Of a stretch of 64,000 nt of DNA, positions 43,693 to 55,139 are shown piece after piece. Location of the stretch: contig CP136061.1 of the NCBI GenBank assembly GCA_032622095.1, positions 220,445,148-220,509,147 on the forward strand. Reading direction: 5' to 3'. Position 1 is the first letter of the stretch. Each line of letters starts with the position of its first letter. Both the position numbers and the translations under genes were made by a program. This DNA is from Siphonodentalium dalli (Eukaryota > Mollusca > Scaphopoda > Gadilida > Siphonodentaliidae). The notes beneath the pieces were generated by a model. That model ran no database searches. It had not been told where the DNA came from and worked only from the letters and a program-made list of their open reading frames with translations.

Positions 43693-43717
43693 ATATGTTT
43701 AAACTAAACCACCACGG

Positions 43718-43970
43718 TACACTTCTACATCCCGCCATGACAATAGTCACTCCATAAATACATAAAAACGCACGTGGCCATACTATCGTTATAACCATAC
43801 ACCACATTAATGACCACACAGCCATATTGGGTATATCAGTATATCCACACATAACCATACGGACACTCCTTGTATACATATACATCCCACAGTGGACACC
43901 CCACACATAACCACATAGCCACTCCTTGTATACATATTCACACCATTCATAATCATGCACTAACTCGCTG
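43718..43970 (+). repeat. Minisatellite, right-hand remainder
   Basis: Same unit type as 36,720-38,529 ('tgaccacacagccatattgg', 'cactccttgtatacatat'). Separated from it only by the retrotransposon, it shows the insertion landed inside the array. The 145-codon minus frame here is a repeat translation. Confidence 0.85.
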
Positions 43971-44239
43971 TACTCACATATGACTGTACATACACTGTCT
44001 GGCTGCTACATTGACATTGATCCTGTATTAAGTTTATCAATCTTGATGTTATGGGACAGAGTAGCCACAATATAATTGTTCCTCTTGGTTCCGTTTGAAA
44101 GTTATGCTCATTTCCTTTCAAACACATGATCAGAATACCTAAATAAGTTTTCGGCAAAATCCCATACTGCATCATGTAAGTGAAGTTGCCAGGCCCCATA
44201 AGGTGTGGTGACAATTAGAATAGAACATTTAGTTGTCAG

Positions 44240-45540
44240 TTAATAACCAAGTGAGTCACAATTTGCTACCTTTTCGCAACAGCAGAGAATAATGTTTGGG
44301 ACATATGTGCATTTTACCAAATTTGGTTGCCATTTTGGAAGCTATCTTGAATAATTGTGTCTATAAGCACCCCAGTTTGACACATTTGAGACAGTTCAAA
44401 ACAATAAAAACCTTTGATACGAAAGATAGTTCCATTTTACTTGAAAAAAATGGTCCAAACCTGATAAGTTAATTTTTGCCGATTTTGATGTCACGTTTGT
44501 GCAATATTTCTAGTAATGACAGTGGCTACAATAGTAACTATGAACCAATATGCACTAACAATGTTAGTATTCAATGTATAGAAGGCATATCAGTCGATTT
44601 TATTCATGAACCACAACTTATAAGTGATTGCAAGACGCGCTGGGCCATATCTACCATTTTCCATAATTTGGCCGCCATCTTGGTGGTCATTTTGAGACAA
44701 TTGTCAATTTTTGTTCCATTGAGTTGGAATATTTATAAGTAAAGGTATGCCTCACTTACATTGCACAGTTCTGTTCATTTATGTTTAAACTATGATAATC
44801 CCAATGGTGATTTTTTTGTTTTTAAATTTTATGCCGCGATCTTAGTTTATATCTGTTTCTTAATAATGTATTTCACAGTAGCTGAATATCCAAACTGGAG
44901 ATTGCATGATTTGTGTGATTGTGTTGAGCCAATTTTGATTTGCATCCCATACACCGAATTTCTCCCAGGTATTAATTCAATGTTTATTGCGATGAAGATT
45001 GACAATTAGTCACATAAATTGCAGAAATCAGTGCAAGTAATATATTTCTTATGTAATGCCTGTTTCTTAACCCTTTCAGTGCCAAGACCGATTTTTGTAT
45101 CAACCCATATTTCCTTGATCATTTTTCAAATTTATTGATTATAATAATGTGATACTCGGACGTGGCACTGAGAGGGTTACTAATGTATTTCACTGCTGGT
45201 GAATGTCCCAGAATGCCTGATTTCAGTTACTTTGGAAAGCGATGTTGCTTTGCGTTGCTTACAATCATGGAATTTCTCCCGGGTAATCAATTCAATGTTT
45301 ATTGCAATATCGGCTCATAAAATTCACAGCAATCATGCAATATCGGGCTTGGACCAACCCCTACTGTGAAATGGATTATCAGGGAACAACTATATATTCC
45401 CTGCGTTGTTTGTTCATTGTTATAAACTTCCCGATCAGAACAGGTCGGAATATTAAACAGTTCCCGAGATTTCAACGGGTGGAATATGATCCCTATATAC
45501 GGGTGTAGCCAGAGTAGAGATTGAGTCTTGCATGCCATTC
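44240..45540 (-). repeat. Dispersed 'caagatggcggccaaa' repeat, inverted copy 3, interrupted
   Basis: Inverse of 34,920-35,668: 'gtgagtcacaatttgctacc' (44,252), 'ttggccgccatcttggtgg' (44,670), 'tatgcctcacttacattg' (44,744) and the end 'gggtgtagccagagtagag' (45,500-45,520). About 600 bp of extra sequence between 44,830 and 45,450 contains two diverged copies of a 'gaatttctcccaggtattaa' block (44,880-45,005; 45,190-45,310) and a small TTAA element. Confidence 0.7.
45067..45180. mobile_element. Very short TTAA MITE (CCCTTTCAGTGCCA ends)
   Basis: TTAA then CCCTTTCAGTGCCA at 45,067-45,084, inverted 'tggcactgagaggg' at about 45,163-45,176 followed by TTAC, one base off TTAA. About 110 bp, non-coding. 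Confidence 0.65.
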
Positions 45541-45730
45541 GTCGTGTTTCTAGCCAATAGTCATTTCATGTTATAAGCGGGAGTTCTCATCCTATTTCTC
45601 AAGGTGTCGATGTTTTCGGTATGGAATTTGGATTTCTTGCACATATATAGGGTCAGCTAACAAAGACAATTATATAGTATAAACTGGTTCTTATAATATA
45701 CATGTATATTGATGGATCATGCCAATTGAT

Positions 45731-46007
45731 TTAACCCTTTCATGACTGGAGCTTACTGATTTTTTTTTGCGAAAAACCTGTCAATGATTTCTCTTATATA
45801 TGCCAGTCGCCCATAGGGCGCCTCGCATATATAACAGAATCCTATGCCTACAGATATTTACCTTATTTACCTTGATCTTTTTAGCGAGTGCATTCTCTTA
45901 ATATATGCGAGGCTCCCTATATATGGGAGACTCGCGTATATAAGAGATTACACTGACACATGTTATTTAATGCTGCACCAGCGCATCTCCCACCATGGAA
46001 GTATTAA
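45731..46007. mobile_element. TTAA MITE, CCCTTTCATGAC family, copy 1
   Basis: TTAA at 45,731-45,734 and 46,004-46,007; left end CCCTTTCATGACTGGAGCTT, right end a diverged inverse. It contains degenerate versions of the hairpins 'ctcttatatatgcgag' found in the CCCTTTACCC family. Confidence 0.75.
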
Positions 46008-46244
46008 ATGATCGTGTCTCATTTGAACCCCTAAATTAACCTCACGTTTGAAAGGAGTGATAAGGTAGGTCGATACATACACGAATTACCGCGATATGTA
46101 TCATGTACGTGCAGGCAATATAGCTGCTTTTACAAAATATCATGGAAAATATCCACTGTTCCAAGTTTTTCGCACATATGTCATGAAATTTTCCACCTGT
46201 TTTAGGTAAGGCGGTATATATTAACCATTCATATACTAGTAGTT

Positions 46245-46470
46245 CATTAACGAGTAGTTCCCTCGGGAAATGTTTAGATAATAAGATCAACAGTCGACCG
46301 TATAGGTCGTTAGTTGTACTTATTATCTGAACATTTCCCACCAATGAACATGAATCGTTCTGCTGTTGAATAATCTTTTCGATGGTCTGTCGTCTGGTTT
46401 GATTTACTGAACACCCCTAAGATGAATAATAGACCATTCCAATGTACACTTTTGTAACTGAATGAGAATT
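46245..46470. repeat. Diverged dispersed repeat, related to 57,550-57,765
   Basis: Both loci share, in order, 'agataataag.tcaacag.cgaccgt', 'attatctga.catttccc', 'tgtcgt.tg.ttatatta/ttgattta', 'cccctaa/ccctccaa' and 'ccattcc..tgtacactttt'. There is an inverted 'aaatgtttagataataag' / 'cttattatctgaacattt' within this copy. Class unknown. Confidence 0.5.
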
Positions 46471-46804
46471 CGTTTAGAAATTTAGTAAAGAATGGGTTAA
46501 TACAAATCGCTGGTAAGATCGTGTACGAATGATCGTTTAGGGATAACAATAGCGACGTCACAGTATACCCGGCTATGACTCGAAACGACCCGCCATTGTA
46601 CCAATAGTAAGCAATATTTAGTATTTATATATCGGCTCAGATGATTATATTTCATCAATGATGAGTCCATGGCATAACAAACAAATGTGAATGGTCAACA
46701 CAAACTTAATCCGGGAACGCTAAGTGATATGCGTATAGCGAAACGATGCAAGTGTAGCGCATGTGATCACATCCAAAGTGAGACAAATCCTCTTTCTCTT
46801 ACTA

Positions 46805-47016
46805 CAGTAATGCCCTAAGTAATCGACCCCTTAACCACAGCAGAATTATGGGTAATTTTTCAGTATTTAGTCGGAAATATGGCTTGTTGCCATTCATCGG
46901 AAAGTTCTCACTGAGAGCTTTCCGATGAATGGCAACAAGCCATATTTCCGACCATATCCTGAAAAATTACCCATAATTATGTGTGGTTAAGGAGTCGATT
47001 ATTTATGGCATTACTG
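46805..47016. mobile_element. TA-flanked palindromic MITE (CAGTAATGC ends), copy 2
   Basis: TA at 46,803-46,804 and 47,017-47,018; ends CAGTAATGC/GCATTACTG. Almost the entire 212 bp is one palindrome around 'ttctcactgagagctttcc' (about 46,910-46,925). It would form a very long hairpin if transcribed. Confidence 0.85.
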
Positions 47017-47049
47017 TATATATTAGGAGTATATACAGAAGAACAACAA

Positions 47050-47620
47050 TCGCCGGCAGCCATCTTGGTTTTTACTCTTTGTATGACTAAATCCTTCGGC
47101 ACGCCCTACGTGTAAAACCTACATTTTCCATCCGATTGATCCCAAACTACATATGGATCTACGGGGTGAACTTTAGATGAGAGCTGTCAAATTTGAACTA
47201 TTTCAAACAATAAGCCGCCGACAGCCATCTTGGATATTAGTCTCTGTATGACTAAATTAGTTGACATGCCATATAACCAACATTTTCCACCTGATTCATC
47301 CCAAACTTCATACGAATCTTCGGAGTGACCACATCATGGATTTCACATTTGAATTCATCAGCTCATCCTGCACCCCATATTATTTAAGAACTGTTTTTTT
47401 TTAAATGTATAGGCATGTTTAGGATCATTTCTAGATGGGAGCTATCGAAGAATAATTTTTAATCAAAATCATGGCCGGCAGCAATCTTAAGATTTTATTC
47501 GTCGCATTCATATTTCCTTCGGAAAGCCCTACAGCCAACATTTTTGATCCGATTGACCCCAAACGTCATATGTTTCGCTGGGTTGAACTTTACTATTACC
47601 TAAACATTTCAACTTTCCGC
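47050..47620 (+). repeat. Three diverged tandem units ('gccggcagccatcttgg')
   Basis: Units at about 47,050-47,215, 47,216-47,440 and 47,470-47,620 share 'ccg.cagccatcttgg', 'tgtatgactaaat', 'cattttccatccgattgatcccaaac' and 'gatgagagctgtc'. Sequence between units is diverged. Confidence 0.7.
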
Positions 47621-47629
47621 ATTCCTCTT

Positions 47630-49800
47630 CGCTGAATTGACTGTATAATTTACATGTACGGCACTATCCCCTCTCCAAGTTGAGCTACAGTGGCATTGAT
47701 ACTTTTTTTTATATAAATTGTGTGAATTGAATCAGTCTGCCAATGACATATAAAGTCCGCTTAGGGTGGATACACACATGCATGTAATGTCTGTATGTAA
47801 AATACATGTATTTTACATGGCCACACCAATAATTGACAAAATTAATCACCTGCGCGCGACAGGTCAATTTCACCAGTGAGTAGTTATAAGTCATTATCAA
47901 ACAAACTGCCATCAAGAAATTTCAGGCCAGTCATAAACATGTCTTCTTTCATGGATGCCGAAATGAGTAATTATTGTCTGATATATGTTGCTGTTATGTC
48001 ACGAGTTATAATTCATTTCGAAAAGTGGATTAGAGCCGGTCGATTTTATACTTGATTTGTTTCTGTCATTTCTTGGAAACAGGGTCATCCAAAAAAAATA
48101 AAAAAATATGCAGAATTCTTTTATAGGATGATACCGGCTTGGTGAGATTTCTCTGATAATTTGAGAGCGAGCTCATGTGATAACATTAATTCAATTGGGA
48201 TTGCAAATATTCATTATAGCTCCAAAAAATAATGCAGGTACAGCGTTGAAATTAAAAAGAGTGACACCCCCCCCCCCCCCATTTATATATATGTTTCTCA
48301 AGCCAAAGGTTGAACAAGATCCTACCTGTCACAAGCTTGAATTATAACATTTCGACCATAATCCATGATTGGGGGAGGGGCTGGTTCTCGAAAGCTTCCA
48401 ATAACTAAGAGAGTTAATTGAATGTATCAGCCGGAATTATCTGGGCAAGAATTACAATATAATGTTTTACTTGAATATTCCATAGTTGTAAATTTTGCGT
48501 ATACATGTATAACTGTATAACACAAGAGAGGAAAGGTGACGTGGTTGGGAACTCGTAGCTAGGCAACCCTTTCGCCGAATGAAGACAAACAGCAACACCA
48601 TGCATTCAAATTTAAAGCTGTATAATATGTTCATAATTATATGAATAGCATAAATTGCTGCATATTAGATTAATCACTCGTAGAAAACAGACACGACAGA
48701 CATGACTACGATATTTATAAAGCAGGGTGTCAGGACTCAGGGTGCTGCGTGCACACCCCCGTCGAGGAAATATGCAATGGTGAATTCGGTAGCTTCTGGG
48801 ATAATATAGCTCCCCGTGCATGTTGGGGTCATATCCCCCTGCGTTGGGGAAAAGGCCATCACTGGTATTAACATCAATATAATACTGACAATGATTTAAA
48901 CAGAACGTCGACCATTTCAGTTATCGCGCGAATAATTATTTTAAGCGGCCTGACGACTTCGTCCCAGTCAACGGCTCTTCAGAGGTTCAGAGTTTAACTC
49001 ACTGTGGTCAAACACAGTCGCAATGATTGGGTTGTCAGCGGGCACATATTACACGGTGTGTATGATCCATGTAAAACTCCAAATACACGATATTTACAGA
49101 GATTACATGCATGTGTGTATCCACCCTTAACAGTGTCCATGTATATCGACTATTGGAACCAATCTGGGATGCAACAAAATGTAGCATAATTTCAAGCCTT
49201 AAACCATCACGTGGCTTTATGCTGATTATAAAATAAAGTGATACAGTTAAGTACTGTTTGGACTATCGGGCAGAAAAATGTTGAGAAATTACAAGAGTTG
49301 GGAATTGGAACGGGTGCAATGAGAAGAGTATATGGATATTCAAAGGTATGCACCACCGATAGAAGTCCCTCAAGCCGCGTCCCTAATTCCCACGTATCGC
49401 TAAGAGCCTTATATGTAACTGAGTAATGGCTCCGAGTGAAAATAAAACTCTGGACGTAATACTTAAACATTATTCTTGGATTGTATACTTCGAGGGTGGT
49501 AAATTCGTTGTAAGATTTCAACGGCGGTGACTGAGAAGAATATAATTCGTACGGCTTATTTATGGACATAATTTACACTCGATCCTGGACTCATAAATTA
49601 TACAGGCCGTAAATACATGTTGGCAGACACCGCTGGAGTCTTTATTGTAATACATGTTCCCGTGGATACCATATATACTTCCGATGTGGTTGATTGATGA
49701 TGTTGAAACTATATATACTTTACCTATTCACCATGTGGAGTGTTTCACATCACATCAGATTTACACTTACCTTAGTGCAAACATATCTCTAATTGTGTAG
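47630..49800. other. Unassigned stretch with a C homopolymer
   Basis: A run of 14 Cs at about 48,267-48,280 and a small palindrome 'aaaatacatgtatttt' near 47,799-47,814. No gene or RNA gene recognised; frames up to 120 codons (49,207-49,569, minus) have no motif and overlap opposing frames. Confidence 0.4.
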
Positions 49801-49808
49801 TATCCATC

Positions 49809-50180
49809 CAGGGGCGCCGGAAGCATCCAATGACGGGGGGCAGAGCCTACAAAAAGGGCACTTTTCCGCAAAAAAGGGCATTTTCTCCGCAAACTCGGGA
49901 AAATAACCATAAATTCATTGTGGCAAAAATCCCTATTTTAATGGTATTTGTCGGTTTTTATGGCCGTTTTGTGATAAAATTGACAAAAAATTAATATTCC
50001 TTGTGAAATTGGTGGTATTTGGACCAAAAAAGTCACATTTTGCTATAAAAACACGAGATTAAACACACAAAAAGCATTTTCTGTCTCCAGAAAAAGGGCA
50101 AGTCCTGCCCCCGCCCGCCCCCTTGGTCAAGGGCAGGGGGGGGCAGCTGCCCCCTCTGCTCCCCTCTTCCGGCGCCGCTG
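49809..50180. mobile_element. hAT-type MITE with 8-bp target duplication
   Basis: Terminal inverted repeats CAGGGGCGCCGGAAG and CTTCCGGCGCCGCTG, flanked by TATCCATC at 49,801-49,808 and again at 50,181-50,188. An 8-bp duplication and CAGGGGCG ends are classical for hAT elements. The 372-bp interior has repeated 'aaaagggca' words and a G-rich block (50,095-50,165), with no transposase. Confidence 0.92.
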
Positions 50181-50189
50181 TATCCATCA

Positions 50190-50828
50190 GTTCGTCTGTA
50201 CTGCCAGTAGCTACAATCCGACAATCCAAGATACCAACACTCTAAAATTCTCTCTCCGACGTCGATTAATGGCGGATTAATTCGCGACTTTCACCTTTTG
50301 GCGACGTTTGAGAGATCTGATCCAAATTTCAAACCTTCCGCCGCGGTGAAGCTCGATTAGCTTTCTTTCCAAAAAGTGATTGGCCAGTCTCTTTAAAGAA
50401 CCAACGATACTTATCAGATTTCATTCTCTGGAACTGCGATTCAGATATGAGTTCTACATTTAAGGGATTCCCTCATCGTGTCTCAGACTGGGCGCTATTT
50501 CATTTGCGCGCAACAGCTCACTGCAAGGAAAAATCATGTCTCTTCAAAAAGGCGATGACAATTACATACACAACTTAATAAATGGTTATATTTAAATTGC
50601 GAGATCGGAAGTCAATGACGTGTTTTACAACGCATAGAGAAACACAGGCGACATATTCATAATTCATTATACTCATCGCAATCTAGGAGACATTATCCTC
50701 AGGCAACAATATATTACTGATTAATACATTGTATGCTGTTGTTTTTTTTATAAATACTATTGAATACTACGATTCTCACAAACATTTACTACACCAGGCA
50801 TGGACTCCATATTCCAAACAATCTAATA
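50190..50828. other. Unassigned stretch
   Basis: No feature recognised. Confidence 0.4.
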
Positions 50829-50829
50829 T

Positions 50830-52326
50830 GACCATACGCTAGCGTAATTAACGAACCACAGCTAAACCACACGCAAAGCTAAGATATATCTGTGCCTTTT
50901 TAAATATTATAAAAATAACTTCATAGATGCGTGTTCCCATCAAATAAGATCCACTTAGGCCTTATATCGTGATGTGATTATGATTAATTTCACTCCAGAA
51001 GGATTCATCGAAAAAGTTGCAATGGTCCTATAGCTAGTAATTTCGTGTATAAATTAGGTCAATCAAACATCAGGGCATTGAGAAATCAGAGATTCACAGT
51101 GCAAACAAACTACGAGCTCTCAACTCAGACTTAAAACCTTTAAAAAAAAATTAAAAGCCGTTCCTTTTGTACAAATTATTATAGAATATAAACTCCCAAC
51201 ATTAAACTAAGAGTATTCAAAAATCAAGACTGTTGGTTATTGTCGAGAAAGGAGTATTTTACTGAAATTAACCATTATATTATTGACGCTGTGTGCGCAT
51301 CCGATTGAGATGTGTACTATACGAAGAAGCTTGTCGATTTAATCATGTTAATTTCATTCATAAAATGTCATCATGTCGATTTCAACGAAACTCGACGACG
51401 AACAGCGTCATCATGTAGCTTTCACATCGACCGAATTCGCGATAACCTGAATGTATCTTCTGCTTTGTTCATAAGTATGTGTTCCCTGTCGATTCATGAA
51501 AATGATAATTTAAACGCGGTAAAATAACGTTTGCATGCATCACGAATTTCGATTTCGATTCCAGTATTGTCTCCCGCCTTGCCAGTGCCAGAGTGGTTGA
51601 GATTTTATCATTGCACGCGCGATTTATATTTTAGGCAACTCCAATGCAAATATTTGACAGTCCTTAACCCGTTACCCAACAAAACGGCCAAAACCGGCCA
51701 AATAAAGCTTCAACAGCCTAAAATATCTTCGGTCTGTCTCAATAGAACCATACAAATATGGATATCATTGGAACCGGCTCCTTGACCACATTGTGATAGT
51801 TACAGTTATGCCCTGTGCCAATGCATTCTCTTATATATGCGAGTCGACCATAGGTCGCCTCGCATATATAAGAGAATGCATTTTAACACTTTTTACCATT
51901 TTTTCTTACATTCTTTAACAATTTTATAATTTTTAATGTGTTAAGCCAATGCATTCTCTTATATATGCGAGGCGACCTATGGTCGACTCGCATATATAAG
52001 AGAATGCATTGGCACAGGGCCGTTCTGTTGGGTAAAGGGTTAATATGTCATAATTATGTTCTCAATAAAATGTAAACCGGCGCTACGAATGAACTTCACT
52101 GTGCATAATTCCGATAGTGACTCCCCTCATTTTGGAACGCCGGTAACTGACAGACACACAAGTTATTTCCGATTACGACATTAATGCTTTAAGCCCACCG
52201 ATCTACTGTGCGACAAAAGTGGTCGCAAAAATTCAAAATACCAAATTAATTAGATAATAATTGGTGACGTCACAAAATCAGATATAGTCTATATACGACC
52301 CAAAGCGTCCGGCTTTGGTTCGTTAT
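50830..52326 (+). repeat. Segmental duplication, copy 1 (contains a TTAA MITE)
   Basis: From 'gaccatacgctag' to 'gcgtccggctttgg' this matches 59,031-60,153 with many substitutions and small indels. Copy 1 carries an extra 380 bp at 51,664-52,043. The duplicated unit is non-coding as far as I can see, with a CRE-like 'ggtgacgtcacaaaatc' near 52,263. It may itself be a mobile element with unrecognised ends. Confidence 0.85.
51664..52043 (+). mobile_element. TTAA MITE, CCCTTTACCCAACA family, copy 2
   Basis: TTAA at 51,664-51,667 and 52,040-52,043. Left end slightly altered (CCCGTTACCCAACA). Both internal hairpins are present, but the right flank of the first is shortened relative to copy 1. The empty counterpart in the segmental duplicate (about 59,872) reads 'gacagtccataatgtt', confirming insertion at a TTAA-like site. 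Confidence 0.92.
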
Positions 52327-52488
52327 TACGCCATCTTGGGAAATCGCCGTCGTCCTAATATCATATCTGAATCGGAGTTCCAGAGACCTAACTCTGATTA
52401 GAGTATCGTCTGCTTTTAAAAGAGACTGATGTCAGGTAAGTCCCTGACAATTTGTGATTTCGTTTATGCCCTTCTTTGTATTTTAATA

Positions 52489-52869
52489 GAGACCTTTCGC
52501 AAAATCACTATTACGATTACGGATAGGATATTTTGCCCTATATATAGTAAGGTAGACACCATGACAATTTACCTGCGATTGTTATTTGGGGAGACGCATA
52601 TCCCTCACTATATTTGGTTACACATATATTTGATCGAAAAAGTAACCTGTGTCTCTTTCAGATCCCATGTTCTTATCCGTGTGTTATATAACTTATATAC
52701 CACCCCGATACTGTTAAAGCGTCCCCAAGCAGGACCAGTGGCACATTCTTGACACATCTGCACATAATTATTCTGAGTGGGGTATATTTCGTCTCACATA
52801 ATTTTGTCTGTACGCTGGCAGGATATTGTCCATAACCGTAATCGTATTCGTGATTTTGCGAAAGGTCTC
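52489..52869. mobile_element. TA-flanked MITE with GAGACCTTTCGC ends
   Basis: TA at 52,487-52,488 and 52,870-52,871; inverted ends 'gagacctttcgcaaaatcac' and its complement, extending imperfectly to about 38 bp ('attacgattacgg/ccgtaatcgtattcg'). 381 bp, no transposase; Tc1/mariner-like by its TA. Confidence 0.8.
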
Positions 52870-52874
52870 TACTT

Positions 52875-54350
52875 TCAGTTTAGGGTACGTTCACACGGGT
52901 GAAACATTTGCAAGGTAAATTGTCACGAAATTCTTCATATATGTCTATCTATTGCACGCTGTTGACAGATGCAGCTTTGAATTAAAGAATATGTGTCTCT
53001 GAGTGTTATATCGATTATCATAGCGATGAAATGCCACGTGTCATTGCATGATTGATTCCCACAGATACATTGTATTTGAAAGCTAAATTCGGCAAATCTC
53101 AGTTGTATAACAACCACAGTAATTGCAGAGATCTGACTGGGAATGTAGTAAACTATTTTGGGCATACATAACCTAACACACTACATTCCTACACGGCGAA
53201 TTCGCTGCAAAATTATTATCCTGCATGTGGACATACCCTGAATAATGTACCGGCATCTTCTGCACCCAGCTTAATATGTAGTGATTTCCAGTTTGATTAG
53301 AGGTGTCATTTTGCACCAGGCCACGTTTCGAGCAGATATATATATCTTGAGCCAATGGCTTCAAAATATTCATTATTCCAGCATATGGTGTCGATCTAAC
53401 TCTCAACCGCACATTGTTAACAAATTGGCGGCCTATCAGGTCAACTGGTATCCTATCGGTGTTTAACATAGGCCTCTGAGTGAAATTTGTCTATTGTGAA
53501 AACATATAAACATCAACATCCTTCCTTTTTCAATAAAACTTTCATAATTTGTTTCTAAACATGGTATATAACATAAACGATTATTACCGGTACAGGCATT
53601 GGGATTGTAGAAAGGAATATATCAACATTGTTGCATTAATTTGTTAGAGAGAACATCTGGCGATCTCCAGTTAGTCTGGGCAGTGATTAAAACAGAACAA
53701 TAGCGTACATCAGCTCATATGAATGGGTCAAACGTTCCAAATGTGGGGTTTCTGTTGGGGTTTATGTCATTTATGGACATAACTTGTGGAACGTACATTG
53801 AAATTCTGGAAGCGGAATGTGTCCTCAACGAATTGAAATCGATTACTACAAATCACACAAAAGATACACCATGATGGCAATATTGGGAACATAATAAATT
53901 AAGTTAATTGTAAAAATAAAGACATACAGATCTTTATATTTTATCAATGAGAGATCTCCATTTGCACTGATAGAGGCTGATAATCTGCTGGGCAGTTTGC
54001 TCCTGCACATATAAACACCTCAAAGAAAGTTTTCCCGATATTTTCAAGGATAACTTTAGATGTGATAATCAGAAAGCGATAGAACTTTGGTACCAACATA
54101 GCATATATATAACTAATGATGTGGTTAGTGGTTATATGTTTGAATGAACAACTATTGAATGGGAGTCAACTTTCCAAAAGTCACGAAATCACTGGGTTCA
54201 CTAAGAGGGAACATGTTCGCGTATCCTGGGAATTTTGCATGTTCAGATGTTAACGACGTGCACGTGGACCTCTCCTGAGTGCTTTGACACACGGTCTATG
54301 ACATCAAAAGGAACGAACAGTCAACAACAGAGTGGACAATGATACTTCAG
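52875..54350. other. Unassigned stretch
   Basis: No gene, RNA or clear repeat recognised; small opposing frames only. Confidence 0.4.
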
Positions 54351-54351
54351 G

Positions 54352-55133
54352 AGGCCCCTATTCGTGAATTTTCAAAAAAATCTCAATGTCTAACTATCAA
54401 TTTGAAGGAAAAAATCCTTCATAACCAATGAATGCTATAGTATTATAACCATGTTTCCCTCACAATATGAGAGATATGTTTAAATTATTTTCAATTTTTT
54501 TGGTTTTTTAAAGACAACCAATTTGTCATGTAAGTCGCTAAATAGTTTAACAGGAAATATTTTCAAAAATCATTATCTCTCTTATTATACAACTAGGGTC
54601 TACACTGGGTCTACTATCTGAAATCATGACTGTCTGCAAGAAAATAAATACATAATTTTTTCATTACATATCTTATTATTTTTTTTGTAGCCATTTACAG
54701 AACTAATTTTTGTCGTGTGAAGGACCAACACAACATGAAACAACGTAAATATTATTCACCCACGTTTGCAATAATTTGACAGACATAAACAATCAATACT
54801 GATGCATCTTTTCAGACATTATGCTGTTTTATGGTGACTTTTCCTTTAAAAAAAAGTAGTTCTGCAAATGGCTACCAAATAACTACAAAATAAAATGCAG
54901 TGGTATTTTTGCAAATAGTTCCTGTCAAACTCTTAACATGACAAATTGTTTTGTTTTTTTAAAACAACTTTTCTACATAATTCAAACAGATATATCATAT
55001 TGTGAGGGAAAACATGTGTTGTTATAATACTATAGCATACATCGGTTATGAAGGATAATGATTATTTCAAGTCCTTCAAATTGATAGTTAAAAATTGAGA
55101 TTTTTTTTTAATTTCACGAATAGGGCGCCTTCT
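54352..55133. mobile_element. Long-TIR MITE-like element (CCCTATTCGTGAA ends)
   Basis: The ends 'cccctattcgtgaatttt' (about 54,355) and 'aatttcacgaatagggc' (to about 55,129) begin a long inverted similarity running inward: 'tgaaggaaaaaatccttcataacc' versus 'ggttatgaaggata', 'tccctcacaatatgaga' versus 'atattgtgaggga', 'tgtagccatttacagaact' versus 'agttctgcaaatggctacc'. The whole 780 bp is a degenerate palindrome, AT-rich and non-coding. Confidence 0.75.
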
Positions 55134-55139
55134 TAACGA

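Larger units (their letters stand above)
38541..43706 (+). mobile_element. Full-length, apparently intact non-LTR retrotransposon (2A-like leader, APE, RT)
   Basis: About 5.17 kb between 11-bp duplications, inserted in the minisatellite. It has a 1.46-kb 5' region, a small upstream ORF, one 1,121-residue main ORF without lesions, and a 340-bp 3' UTR with AATAAA at 43,687-43,692, ending 'atatgtttaaactaa'. The first 80 bp (38,541-38,620) resemble half of the TA-flanked MITE at 46,805-47,016. Either the element took up part of a MITE as its 5' end, or the true start lies further in. Clade assignment from motifs only: CR1/L2/Crack-like group. Confidence 0.85.

Noticed and set aside
43523-43960. 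145-codon minus-strand frame
   Set aside because: Covers the minisatellite remainder and the 3' end of the retrotransposon, with no motif.
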